This document shows, piece after piece, positions 8,428 to 16,676 of a stretch of DNA of 63,727 nt (positions are counted from its first letter, which is position 1; each line of letters starts with the position of its first letter). The position numbers and the translations under genes were made by a program. The notes under the pieces are model-generated. The model was not told where the DNA came from and ran no database searches. It worked only from the letters and a program-made list of their open reading frames with translations. The stretch comes from Brevundimonas diminuta 3F5N (GTDB lineage Bacteria > Pseudomonadota > Alphaproteobacteria > Caulobacterales > Caulobacteraceae). The stretch is from contig NZ_FUIE01000080.1 of the NCBI RefSeq assembly GCF_900163625.1, positions 1 to 63,727 on the forward strand. The letters are read 5' to 3'.

Positions 8428-8994
8428 ATGTCCGAACTCGAGACCCAGATCACGGAACAGATTGCAGCCCTCAGCGACAGGTCCTTGTTGCTGTTGGACG
8501 ACGATCAGGCTCTGCGCACCCGTCTGGGCCGGGCGCTGGAATCGCGCGGCTTCGCCGTCGCCCTGGCCGGGTCCGTGGCCGAGGCCAACGACGCCCTGCG
8601 CCAATCGGTCCCCGCCTTCGCCGTTCTGGACATGCGGCTTGAGGACGGCAACGGCCTGAAGGTGGTCGAGATGATCCGCGAGCGGCGCGAGGACGCCCGC
8701 ATCGTCATGCTGACCGGTTACGGCGCCATCGCCACGGCGGTCGCGGCGGTCAAGGCCGGCGCCGTGGACTATCTGCAGAAGCCCGCCGACGCCGACGACG
8801 TGGTCAAGGCCCTGCTGTCGACCGGCGAAGCGCCCGAGCCGCCGGAAAACCCGATGTCGGCCGACCGGGTGCGCTGGGAGCATATCCAGCGCGTCTATGA
8901 GCTGTGCGACCACAACGTGTCGGAAACGGCCCGTCGCCTGGGCATGCACCGCCGCACCCTGCAGCGCATCCTGGCCAAGCGCGCCCCGCGATGA
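8428..8994 (+). CDS. regA: response regulator, RegA/PrrA/ActR family
   Basis: A 188-residue two-domain regulator, partner of RegB. The receiver domain has the acidic pocket DDD at 24-26, phospho-acceptor D68 in VLDMRL and a conserved lysine in YLQKPAD. A short linker leads to a Fis-type helix-turn-helix at the C-terminus (VSETARRLGMHRRTLQRIL), which is nearly invariant in this family. The start at 8428 is set by CAGGAGA just upstream. A longer in-frame extension overlaps regB and is not needed. Expected targets are terminal oxidases and other energy genes. It lies 70 bases after regB in the same orientation. Confidence 0.95.
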   Translation: MSELETQITEQIAALSDRSLLLLDDDQALRTRLGRALESRGFAVALAGSVAEANDALRQSVPAFAVLDMRLEDGNGLKVVEMIRERREDARIVMLTGYGAIATAVAAVKAGAVDYLQKPADADDVVKALLSTGEAPEPPENPMSADRVRWEHIQRVYELCDHNVSETARRLGMHRRTLQRILAKRAPR

Positions 8995-8999
8995 AACGT

Positions 9000-9160
9000 C
9001 CTTCTCCCCTTGTGGGAGAAGGTGGCCCGTTAGGGCCGGATGAGGGGTGTCGGTGCAACGTCGCCGATTGCGCTGACCGGATTCAGATTGTCAGGATGAG
9101 GAGCAGCCACCCCTCATCCGTCAGGCTTCGCCTGCCACCTTCTCCCACAAGGGGAGAAGG
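9000..9160. repeat. inverted pair of palindromic intergenic repeats
   Basis: A 27-base unit at 9000-9026 (beginning CCTTCTCCCCTTGTGGGAGA) recurs as an exact reverse complement at 9134-9160. A second block, CGGATGAGGGGTG at 9037-9049, pairs with 9108-9120. Each unit also contains its own CTTCTCCC/GGGAGAAG palindrome. The pair sits between convergent regA and the PBP gene and could act as a transcription barrier. Confidence 0.85.
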
Positions 9161-9166
9161 AATAAC

Positions 9167-11230
9167 TTAAAAGAACAGCGCGTCGGGGCGGCGTTCTTGC
9201 TGAGGCGCGGCTTGCGGTGGGCTGGGGCGCGCCGCCGAGGGCTGCTGCGGCTGTTGCGGCTGCGGGGCCTGGCCGTCGATGACGACGGGCGGCGGCGCGT
9301 CCTCATAGGGCTGGGCCGTGGCGTAGGGGTCCTCGACCTGGCCCATCAGGTCGCCGACCGGGTCGGGCGCGATCCAGCCTTCGGGCAGGGGCGGGCCGTT
9401 GGGGATGGCCTGGACCGCCAGCTTGGGCAGGGCCGCTTCCATGAAGCCGCGCCAGATGGCGGCGGGCGAGGAGCCGCCGGTGACGCGGGCCATCGGCTTG
9501 TTGTCGTCCTTGCCGACCCAGACGGCGGCGACGAAGCCGCCCGTATAGCCGACGAACCAGGCGTCCTTGTAGTCCGAGGTGGTGCCGGTCTTGCCCGCGA
9601 TGTCGCGCCCGCCGATAGCGGCCGAGCGGCCGCTGCCCGAGGTGATCACGCCGCGCAGCATCTGGTTCATGTAGTAGAGTGGCGGATTGTTGATGGCCTG
9701 GCCGCCTTCCGACGGGCCGTGGGTGTAGATGACCCGGCCGGACGGGGTGCGGATGCGGCTGATGCCATAGGCGTCGACGCGGCGCCCGCCGTTGGCGAAG
9801 GCGTCGTAGGCCTGGGCCATCTCCAGCGGACTGACCTCGACGGCGCCCAGGGCCATGGACGGCTGCAGGCCGATCTCGCTGGTGATCCCCAGGCGTTTGG
9901 CGGCGCGGGCCACGCTGTCGCGGCCGACCTGGTCGGCCACATAGGCGGCGACGGTGTTGGTCGACTGGGCCACGGCCTGGGCCAGGGTCATCTGACCGGA
10001 GAAGCGGCCGGAGTAGTTGCGCGGCGACCAGCCGCCGATGGTCACGGGCTGGTCCACCACCGGGGTCTCGGGCGTATAGCCGGCCTCGACCGCCGCTAGA
10101 TAGACGAAAGGCTTCCAGGCTGAGCCGGACTGGCGACGCGCATCGACGGCGCGGTTGAACTGGCTGTCGCCGTAGGAGGCGCCGCCGATCATGGCGCGCA
10201 CCCGGCCGTCGCCGTCCAGCGCGACCAGGGCCGCCTGTTCGACGCCCTTGCCCTTGTCGCGGTCCAGGATGCGGCGCACGGCGCGCTCGGCGTCGGTCTG
10301 CAGCGTCAGGTCCAGGGTGGTCTCGACCACGAGGTCTTCGGTCGGCTCGCCGACCAGGCCGCGGATCTGCTTGTCCAGCCAGTCGATGAAGTATTGGGCG
10401 TGCTGGCTGGCCAGGGTCTTGGACACCCGCACCGGCTCGGCCACGGCGGCTTCGCGCTGGGCCGGGGTGATGGCGCCGACCTCGACCATTTCGTTCAGCA
10501 CGACGTTGGCGCGGGTGGCGGCGCGCTCGCTCTCGGACACCGGCGAATAGCGCGAGGGCGCCTTCAGCAGGCCCGCCAGCAGGGCGGCCTCGCCGACCGT
10601 CAGCTTGTCGGCGCTCTTGTCGAAATAGCGCTGCGAGGCGGATTCGATGCCATAGGCGCCGGCGCCGAAATAGACGCGGTTCAGATAGAGGGCGAGGATC
10701 TCCTTCTTGGAGAACTTCATCTCCAGCCACACGGCCAGCATCAGCTCCTGAACCTTGCGCTTCATGTTCTGATCGGGCGTCAGGAACAGGTTCTTGGCCA
10801 ACTGCTGGGTGATGGTCGAGCCGCCCTGGACCACGCGCCCGGCCTTCAGGTTCGAGGCCATGGCGCGGCTCATGCCGATCGGATCGAAGCCGGGGTGGTG
10901 ATAGAAGCGGCGGTCCTCGATGGCCACGAAGGCGGCGGGGACGTAGTCGGGCAGGGCGTCCAGATCGACCGGGGGCGCCATCTGGGTGCCGCGCACCGCG
11001 ATCAGGGCGCCGGAGCGGTCCAGATAGGTGATCGAGGGCTGGCGATCGACCTCATACAGGCTGGAGGTGTCCGGCAGGTCGCGCGCGAAAACGGCGAAGA
11101 AGACGACGGCGAAGATCAGGCCCCAGACGGCCAGAACCGCGCTCCAATAGAACAGGCGGCCCATGAAGGTCCGGCGCGGTTTTCCTCCGCCCTGGTCGTT
11201 CCCGTCGGGTCCGCGGTCTTTGCGCGCCAT
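9167..11230 (-). CDS. class A penicillin-binding protein (PBP1A family)
   Basis: A bifunctional peptidoglycan synthase of 687 residues, anchored by one N-terminal membrane helix (about 24-48) with the body in the periplasm. The glycosyltransferase (GT51) domain shows the catalytic glutamate E105 in EDRRFY and GGSTITQQLAKN. The transpeptidase domain has S370-A-W-K373 (SxxK), S423-T-N425 and K547-T-G549. The C-terminal 60 residues are rich in Pro and Gln, probably flexible. The start at 11230 is preferred over 11236 because AGAGGG is spaced six bases from it. It polymerises and cross-links glycan strands and is a beta-lactam target. Confidence 0.93.
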   Translation of the reverse strand: MARKDRGPDGNDQGGGKPRRTFMGRLFYWSAVLAVWGLIFAVVFFAVFARDLPDTSSLYEVDRQPSITYLDRSGALIAVRGTQMAPPVDLDALPDYVPAAFVAIEDRRFYHHPGFDPIGMSRAMASNLKAGRVVQGGSTITQQLAKNLFLTPDQNMKRKVQELMLAVWLEMKFSKKEILALYLNRVYFGAGAYGIESASQRYFDKSADKLTVGEAALLAGLLKAPSRYSPVSESERAATRANVVLNEMVEVGAITPAQREAAVAEPVRVSKTLASQHAQYFIDWLDKQIRGLVGEPTEDLVVETTLDLTLQTDAERAVRRILDRDKGKGVEQAALVALDGDGRVRAMIGGASYGDSQFNRAVDARRQSGSAWKPFVYLAAVEAGYTPETPVVDQPVTIGGWSPRNYSGRFSGQMTLAQAVAQSTNTVAAYVADQVGRDSVARAAKRLGITSEIGLQPSMALGAVEVSPLEMAQAYDAFANGGRRVDAYGISRIRTPSGRVIYTHGPSEGGQAINNPPLYYMNQMLRGVITSGSGRSAAIGGRDIAGKTGTTSDYKDAWFVGYTGGFVAAVWVGKDDNKPMARVTGGSSPAAIWRGFMEAALPKLAVQAIPNGPPLPEGWIAPDPVGDLMGQVEDPYATAQPYEDAPPPVVIDGQAPQPQQPQQPSAARPSPPQAAPQQERRPDALFF

Positions 11231-11319
11231 GAACATCCCTCTATGCCAGCGACGCGAACCCTAGCCGTTCGCGTCGCCGACGAAAACGCCCCCGTTTCCG
11301 ATCACGACAGCGTGAGCGC

Positions 11320-11940
11320 CTATTTCGCCGAAAGAATGGCGCGCCGCGCCAGCCAGACGCCCTGATCGCCGGCGTTCTCCGCCGTCAGCCCGCCCTCGTC
11401 GAGCAGGGCGCGATAGGCCTTCGGCGCCAGGCTGCCGTGATAGAGCGGCTCGCCGCGCCATTCGCCGATGGCCTCGCCGTGGGCCGGACCGGCGGTGAAC
11501 ATCAGCCGTCCGCCGGGCGTCACGCGCGCAGCCAGTACGGGCAGGACCGCCGTCTGCGCTTTCGGCGTCAGGTGGAACAGGCTGTGCCAGGCCAGTACGC
11601 CGTGAAAGGCGCCCTCCGGCAGGGCTTCGCGCATGTCGCCGATGCGCCAGTCGCCTTTGGGCAGGGTCTCGCGCGCGTGGGCGATCAGGCCCGGCGAGGC
11701 GTCGAGGCCGACGACCTCGAACCCGCGCTCCAGCAGGGCGGCGCCCATCGGCCAGCCCGAGCCGCAGCCGACGTCTAGCACGCGGGCGCCGGGCGGCCAG
11801 CCGTTCACGAAGCGGTCCAGCCAGGCGGCTTCGTCCCAGTCGCCTTCATGTCGGCGAAGGACGGCGCCCCGGTCGCGAATCCAGTCCGCCGCCTTGTCTT
11901 GATACAGGCCGACGATCCGGTCCGCGGCCGGATGGCTCAT
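11320..11940 (-). CDS. class I SAM-dependent methyltransferase
   Basis: A 206-residue methyltransferase. Motif I, VLDVGCGSGWP (about 54-63), binds S-adenosylmethionine, and VVGLDASP supplies the acidic ribose contact. No other domain is present. Substrate is unknown; the closest general class is the small-molecule or ubiquinone-type methyltransferase 11/25 fold. Its ATG overlaps the stop codon of the upstream alpha/beta hydrolase gene by 4 bases (ATGA), so the two form a translationally coupled pair transcribed leftward. Confidence 0.88.
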   Translation of the reverse strand: MSHPAADRIVGLYQDKAADWIRDRGAVLRRHEGDWDEAAWLDRFVNGWPPGARVLDVGCGSGWPMGAALLERGFEVVGLDASPGLIAHARETLPKGDWRIGDMREALPEGAFHGVLAWHSLFHLTPKAQTAVLPVLAARVTPGGRLMFTAGPAHGEAIGEWRGEPLYHGSLAPKAYRALLDEGGLTAENAGDQGVWLARRAILSAK

Positions 11941-12881
11941 TTGGCCAGGAAGGCGTCCAGTTCGCCGTAGAAGGCCGTCGGCTGGTCGAGCATGATGAAG
12001 TGGGCGCTGTCGTCGATGCGTTTCAGCTTGGCCCCCGGCAGGGTCGCGAACGACATCTGATAGATGGCGTCGGTGACGGCGTCGGTCATGCGGGCGTCGT
12101 TGAACTTGACGTAGAGCACTTCGGTTGGGGCGGTGATCCTGGCCAATTCGGGGCGCAGGTCGGTGGTGACCAGTTCGCGGAAGGCGGCGGCCGAGACCTT
12201 CTGGTCGCTGTCGCGCATGTCCTGGAGGGCCTCTTCGCGGCGGCTTTCGGTGTTGATCATGCCGTTGATGGCGGTGGTCGCCTGGGCGACGTAGGCCTCG
12301 CGCGGGCTGATCGATTGGGCGGTCCAGATCTGATCGGCGACGGGGGTCACGCTTTCGGCCGTTGCGCCGGGCGCGCCGAACATGGCGCCCATGAAGGGGA
12401 TCATGTCGACGACCATCAGCTTGCCGACCAGATCGGGGTGACGCGCAGCCAGCATCATGCCCATGGTTCCACCCATGGAGTGGCCGACGACGGCGGGCTT
12501 GTTCAGATGCAGCTCGTGGATGTAGCGGGCGATCTCCTCAGCCACGGGGGCGCCGACCGGCTGGGGCGCGTCGCCCTGCGCATTGGCCTGGGGCGCGGCG
12601 CCGGCGAAACCGGCGACATGGATGCGATGGACGCGATAGCGCCCGGCCAGATGATCGACCGTGCCCTGCCAAATGTCGGGCGAGGACGACAGGCCGGGGA
12701 TCAGGATCAGGTCGGGGGCGTCCTCCGGCCCGTCGACGCGGACGCTAAGACGGTCGGAGGCGAAGGCGGCGTGCTCTGCACCATGCGCGGCGAGATTGAC
12801 GTGGCCGTCCTGAGCCACGGCGGGGGCGGCGGCCAGCAAGAGGGCGGCGCCGAAAAAGGCGGTGGAGGCGGTGCGGATCAA
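11937..12881 (-). CDS. secreted alpha/beta hydrolase
   Basis: A 314-residue alpha/beta-hydrolase with a clear signal peptide (hydrophobic stretch 7-20, cleavage after AVAQ at about 24), so it is periplasmic or exported. The nucleophile elbow GHSMGG places Ser135. An oxyanion-hole HG-like segment is seen at LIPGLSS (60-66), and the likely catalytic histidine is in DSAHFIMLD near the C-terminus. This makes an esterase, lipase or related activity likely, but the substrate is not readable. First gene of a two-gene leftward unit with the methyltransferase. Divergent from the Rieske oxygenase gene across about 100 AT-richer bases. Confidence 0.87.
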   Translation of the reverse strand: MIRTASTAFFGAALLLAAAPAVAQDGHVNLAAHGAEHAAFASDRLSVRVDGPEDAPDLILIPGLSSSPDIWQGTVDHLAGRYRVHRIHVAGFAGAAPQANAQGDAPQPVGAPVAEEIARYIHELHLNKPAVVGHSMGGTMGMMLAARHPDLVGKLMVVDMIPFMGAMFGAPGATAESVTPVADQIWTAQSISPREAYVAQATTAINGMINTESRREEALQDMRDSDQKVSAAAFRELVTTDLRPELARITAPTEVLYVKFNDARMTDAVTDAIYQMSFATLPGAKLKRIDDSAHFIMLDQPTAFYGELDAFLAK

Positions 12882-12980
12882 GGCGTCTCTCCCAAAGAGA
12901 ATTTGAGACAGATTAATTCATCGGCTGAGGAAGGGAATGCCCTTTGGACGGCTGACCGTCCCTGCTGCTACAAGGCGGCC

Positions 12981-14111
12981 ATGACCGCAGACGCCGCGCC
13001 CGCACCTGTTTCCACGCCTGAAGCCAAGGCCCCTGAAGCCAAGGCCCCGCCCACCGCCTTCGGCAGGGGCTTCGTCACCGACGCCTGGTATTTCGTCGCC
13101 CTGGCGCGCGACGTGCCGGTCGCCAGTCTGAAGCGCTATGAGATCATGGGCGAGCCGGTGCTGATCGGGCGCACCCGCGCGGGCGACGTCTATGGGATGC
13201 GCGACATCTGCCCCCACCGCGCCGCGCCGCTGTCGGCCGGGCGTCTGGTCGAGAAGCCGGGCGAGGGCGAGACGATCGAGTGTCCCTATCACGGCTGGCG
13301 CTTCCGGCCGGACGGGGTGTGCGCGGCCATTCCGTCGCTGGTCGAGGATCAGGCGTTCGAGGCCAACCGCATCAAGGTCCGGTCCTACCCGGTGCGCGAG
13401 AGCCAGGGCATGGTCTTCGTCTGGATGGCGGCCGACGCCCGCAACCCGTCCGAACCGGATCAGGAGCCGCCGCAGTTCCCTGGCGCCGTCGGCCAGCCGC
13501 GTCTGGTCGAGTGGATGGATTTCGACAGCCATATCGACCACGCCGTCGTCGGCCTCATGGACCCTGCACACGGCCCTTACGTCCATCAGCAATGGTGGTG
13601 GCGGTCCGAGCATTCGATGCACGAGAAGGCCAAGACCTTCGCCCCGGTCGACTTCGGCTGGGCCATGGTGCGCCATGCGCCGTCCTCGAACAGCCGCCTG
13701 TACAAGGTGCTGGGCGGGGCGCCCGCGACCGAGATCACCTTCCGCCTGCCGGGCTATCGCTGGGAGCATATCCAGGTGGGGGAAAAGCAGGTGCTGGCCC
13801 TGACCTGCCTGACGCCGGTGAACGACACCAAGACCCGCATCACCCAGATCTTCTGGTCCGACCACTGGGTGTTCGGCATCGCCAAGCCCTTCCTGCGGAT
13901 GGGTGTCGTCGCCTTCCTGAAGCAGGACGGCGGCATGGTGAACCTGCAGAACGAGGGACTGAAATACGACCCGGCCCTGATCTGGATCGACGACGCCGAC
14001 AAACAGGCCAAATGGTATCAGCAGCTGAAACGCGAATGGCTGAAGAGCCGCGCCGAGGGCCGCGCCTTCGTCAATCCGATCCTGGAGACGGTGCTGCGCT
14101 GGAAGAGCTGA
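12981..14111 (+). CDS. Rieske-type aromatic ring-hydroxylating oxygenase, alpha subunit
   Basis: A 376-residue oxygenase. The Rieske [2Fe-2S] cluster ligands are C77-x-H79 (ICPHRAAP) and C101-x2-H104 (CPYHGW). The mononuclear iron site is D194-x2-H197-x4-H202 within LMDPAHGPYVH. This is the architecture of single-component-type oxygenases such as vanillate O-demethylase and related demethylases. No small subunit, ferredoxin or reductase is adjacent, so electrons must come from elsewhere. The start at ATG 12981 has AAGG upstream; the long open frame extending 5' of it is antisense to the hydrolase. Substrate is unknown; a tryptophan-rich pocket segment, QQWWWRS, follows the iron ligands. Confidence 0.9.
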   Translation: MTADAAPAPVSTPEAKAPEAKAPPTAFGRGFVTDAWYFVALARDVPVASLKRYEIMGEPVLIGRTRAGDVYGMRDICPHRAAPLSAGRLVEKPGEGETIECPYHGWRFRPDGVCAAIPSLVEDQAFEANRIKVRSYPVRESQGMVFVWMAADARNPSEPDQEPPQFPGAVGQPRLVEWMDFDSHIDHAVVGLMDPAHGPYVHQQWWWRSEHSMHEKAKTFAPVDFGWAMVRHAPSSNSRLYKVLGGAPATEITFRLPGYRWEHIQVGEKQVLALTCLTPVNDTKTRITQIFWSDHWVFGIAKPFLRMGVVAFLKQDGGMVNLQNEGLKYDPALIWIDDADKQAKWYQQLKREWLKSRAEGRAFVNPILETVLRWKS

Positions 14112-14168
14112 CGGTCAGGGCGGACAGGAGCGCTGGTCGTCGGCGCGGAACAGCGTAATCATGCGGCC

Positions 14169-14816
14169 ATGAAGCGGATCGCGCGCATCTTCCGTCTGCA
14201 TTTCGCCCTGTGGCTGGGGCTCGCCGTCCTGGCGGTCGCGGTGGTTCTGACACCCGCCGCCTGGGACTGGCCGATGCGGATCGCCGCCGGTTGGGACGTC
14301 AGCGTCAGCGTCTTCCTGACGCTCACCTTCATCCGCCTGTATCGCCATCGCACGGCCTCGGCCATTCGCAAGCGGGCGGCCGACCTGGATCAGGCGGGCG
14401 GCGCCGTCTTGCCGCTCAGTCTGCTGGCGGCGGCGGCCAGCGTCTTCGTGATCGTCATGGAGACGGCGGACGGCGGCAAGCCGAGCCTGGGCGAGGCGCT
14501 GTTCTCGCTGGGCACCATCGCCGCCTCCTGGCTGTTCACCCACGTCCTGTTCGCCCTGCACTACGCCCACGAGTTCTATGCGCCGGCTCACGGCGGCGGC
14601 GATCGGCGCGGGCTGATCTTTCCGGGCGAGGAAGAAGCGGACTACGGCGACTTCCTGCACTTCTCCCTGATCATCGGCGTGGCCAGCCAGACGGCGGACA
14701 TCCAGATCAGCAGCCGGAAGCTGCGCCGGATCGCCACCGTGCACAGCCTGATCGCCTTCGTCTTCAACACGGTGATCCTGGCGCTGGCGGTGAACATGGC
14801 GGTCAACCTGCTGTAG
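14169..14816 (+). CDS. DUF1345 family inner-membrane protein
   Basis: A 215-residue protein with about five hydrophobic helices (near 12-30, 38-55, 77-95, 105-125 and at the C-terminus, 190-213). It matches the DUF1345 family as I recall it, with a conserved central segment around HYAHEFYAP and a soluble loop FPGEEEADYGDFLHFS. Function is unknown. It lies 57 bases downstream of the Rieske gene on the same strand and may be cotranscribed. Confidence 0.85.
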   Translation: MKRIARIFRLHFALWLGLAVLAVAVVLTPAAWDWPMRIAAGWDVSVSVFLTLTFIRLYRHRTASAIRKRAADLDQAGGAVLPLSLLAAAASVFVIVMETADGGKPSLGEALFSLGTIAASWLFTHVLFALHYAHEFYAPAHGGGDRRGLIFPGEEEADYGDFLHFSLIIGVASQTADIQISSRKLRRIATVHSLIAFVFNTVILALAVNMAVNLL

Positions 14817-15097
14817 GCTTTCGCGCGCCCGTTTCGCCCGGGCGCCTTGACTTGGCCGCTATTGAGGCCCATCTGCGCTGCATCGCACAATGCGGTGACC
14901 GGCGCGTTCCAGCGCGTGTTTGGGCTTCCCTCCCCGGAGGGCCTGTCTGTCGAGCGGCCGGATCATTCGATTTCATACGTCGTCCATACACGCGGGGCGG
15001 CGCCCGTTCCCCGCCCGAGCTTCGGGCAGGCGACGTGCGCCCTTTGTGAAGGTCTGGTTCGTCCAGCCGCGCGCGCCGCCGTTCGTGAAAGACTGAC
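14817..15097 (+). promoter_or_regulatory. long structured leader of the rhlE-type helicase gene
   Basis: These 281 bases contain no convincing gene. A TTGACT at 14847-14852 could be a -35 element, but the -10 17 bases on (CATCTG) is poor. Downstream are several hairpins, among them CCTCC/GGAGG near 14931-14942 and GCCCGA-gct-TCGGGC at 15013-15027. The putative transcript would carry a leader of about 200 bases, as often seen for cold-induced DEAD-box helicase mRNAs. Confidence 0.35.
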
Positions 15098-16597
15098 GTG
15101 AGCGACATCACCTTTGAATCCATGGGCCTGAACAAGGCTCTCCTGACAGCCCTGGCCGCGACCGGCTATGAGAAGCCGACGCCGATCCAGGCCAAGTCCA
15201 TTCCCGACGTCATGAAGGGCAAGGACCTGCTGGGCATCGCCCAGACCGGCACCGGCAAGACGGCGGCCTTCGCCCTGCCGATCCTGCATCGCCTGGCCGA
15301 AAACCGCGTGGCGCCCAAGCCGCGCACGACGCGCGCCCTGATCCTGAGCCCGACGCGTGAACTGGCGACCCAGATCGCCGACAGCTTCAAGCAATACGGC
15401 GCCCACCTGGGCTTCCGCGTCGCCGTCATCTTCGGCGGCGTGAAATACGGCCCGCAGGAACGCGCCCTGCAACAGGGCCTGGACGTCCTGGTCGCCGCCC
15501 CCGGCCGCCTGCTGGACCACCTGCAACAGAAGACGCTGGACCTGTCCTCGACGGAGATCTTCGTCCTGGACGAAGCCGACCAGATGCTGGACCTGGGCTT
15601 CATCAAGCCGATCCGCCAGATCGTCAGCCGCATTCCGGCCAAGCGCCAGAACCTGTTCTTCTCGGCCACCATGCCGTCGGAGATCGGCAAGCTGGCGGGC
15701 GAGCTGCTGAAGGACCCGGTCAAGGTCCAGGTCACGCCGCAGGCCACCACGGTCGAGCGCATCCAGCAGTCGGTGATCTGGGTCGAACAGGGCAAGAAGC
15801 GCGCCCTGCTGACCGAGCTGTTCTCTGATCCCGCCTATACGCGCTGCCTGGTCTTCACCAAGACCAAGCACGGCGCCGACAAGGTCGCGGCCTATCTGGA
15901 AGCCGGCGGCGTCGAGGCCGGCGCCATCCACGGCAACAAGAGCCAGCCGCAACGCGAGCGCGCGCTGGAGGCCTTCAAGAACGGCAAACTGCGCGTGCTG
16001 GTCGCCACCGACATCGCCGCGCGCGGCATCGACGTGGACAAGGTCACCCACGTGGTGAACTTCGAGCTGCCCTATGTGCCGGAAGCTTATGTCCACCGCA
16101 TCGGCCGTACGGCGCGGGCGGGCAAGGACGGCACCGCCATCAGCTTCGTCGCCGGCGACGAGATGAAGCTGCTGAAGGACATCGAGAAGGTCACGCGCCA
16201 GAAGATCCCCGCGATCGACCGCCGCAACGACAAGGCCCTGTCTCAGCTGGACGCCTCCATCATGTCGGCGGGCGTGGCCAAGAAGGCGACCCTGCCCGAG
16301 CGTGAAGGCCGGTCGGACGGCGAAGGGCGCGGCGGCCGTCGCGGCGGGCGCAACCCGCACCGCGAAGGCGTCAAGCAGGAGGGCGGCGGTCAGCCGCACC
16401 GCCAGCGTCGCGGCCGCAACGGCGCGCCTGCGGCCGAGCGTCCGGCGGCGGCCTATGATCCGATGGCGGGCGACCGCGCCCGTTCGTCGGTGCGCGCCGC
16501 GCCGTCCGCCGAGCCCAAGCCGGTCGGCGAGCTGCAACGCCGCCCACGTCGTCGTCGTCCGTCGAACGGCGGCAAGGGCCACGCCGCCCAGGGCTGA
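15098..16597 (+). CDS. rhlE: DEAD-box ATP-dependent RNA helicase, RhlE type
   Basis: A 499-residue helicase. The order of motifs is canonical: Q motif around TPIQAKSIP (28-36), Walker A AQTGTGKT (48-55), DEAD (158-161), SAT (189-191) and HRIGRTAR in the second RecA domain. After about residue 395 comes a long Arg/Gly/Lys-rich tail (GRGGRRGGRNPHREG and similar) expected to bind RNA non-specifically. It acts in ribosome assembly and mRNA turnover, especially in the cold. Start is GTG 15098. A terminator shared with the facing fadL-type gene follows. Confidence 0.92.
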   Translation: MSDITFESMGLNKALLTALAATGYEKPTPIQAKSIPDVMKGKDLLGIAQTGTGKTAAFALPILHRLAENRVAPKPRTTRALILSPTRELATQIADSFKQYGAHLGFRVAVIFGGVKYGPQERALQQGLDVLVAAPGRLLDHLQQKTLDLSSTEIFVLDEADQMLDLGFIKPIRQIVSRIPAKRQNLFFSATMPSEIGKLAGELLKDPVKVQVTPQATTVERIQQSVIWVEQGKKRALLTELFSDPAYTRCLVFTKTKHGADKVAAYLEAGGVEAGAIHGNKSQPQRERALEAFKNGKLRVLVATDIAARGIDVDKVTHVVNFELPYVPEAYVHRIGRTARAGKDGTAISFVAGDEMKLLKDIEKVTRQKIPAIDRRNDKALSQLDASIMSAGVAKKATLPEREGRSDGEGRGGRRGGRNPHREGVKQEGGGQPHRQRRGRNGAPAAERPAAAYDPMAGDRARSSVRAAPSAEPKPVGELQRRPRRRRPSNGGKGHAAQG

Positions 16598-16620
16598 TGC
16601 TCTCGGCGTAGAGGCGAATA

Positions 16621-16654
16621 AAAACGGCGGCTCCTTTGCGGGAGCCGCCGTTTT
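16621..16654. terminator. bidirectional terminator
   Basis: AAAA precedes and TTTT follows a 10-bp stem (CGGCGGCTCC at 16625-16634 with GGAGCCGCCG at 16641-16650). It separates convergent rhlE and the FadL-type gene. Confidence 0.9.
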
Positions 16655-16676
16655 CACGTCGATCGTCAGGCCTGGA

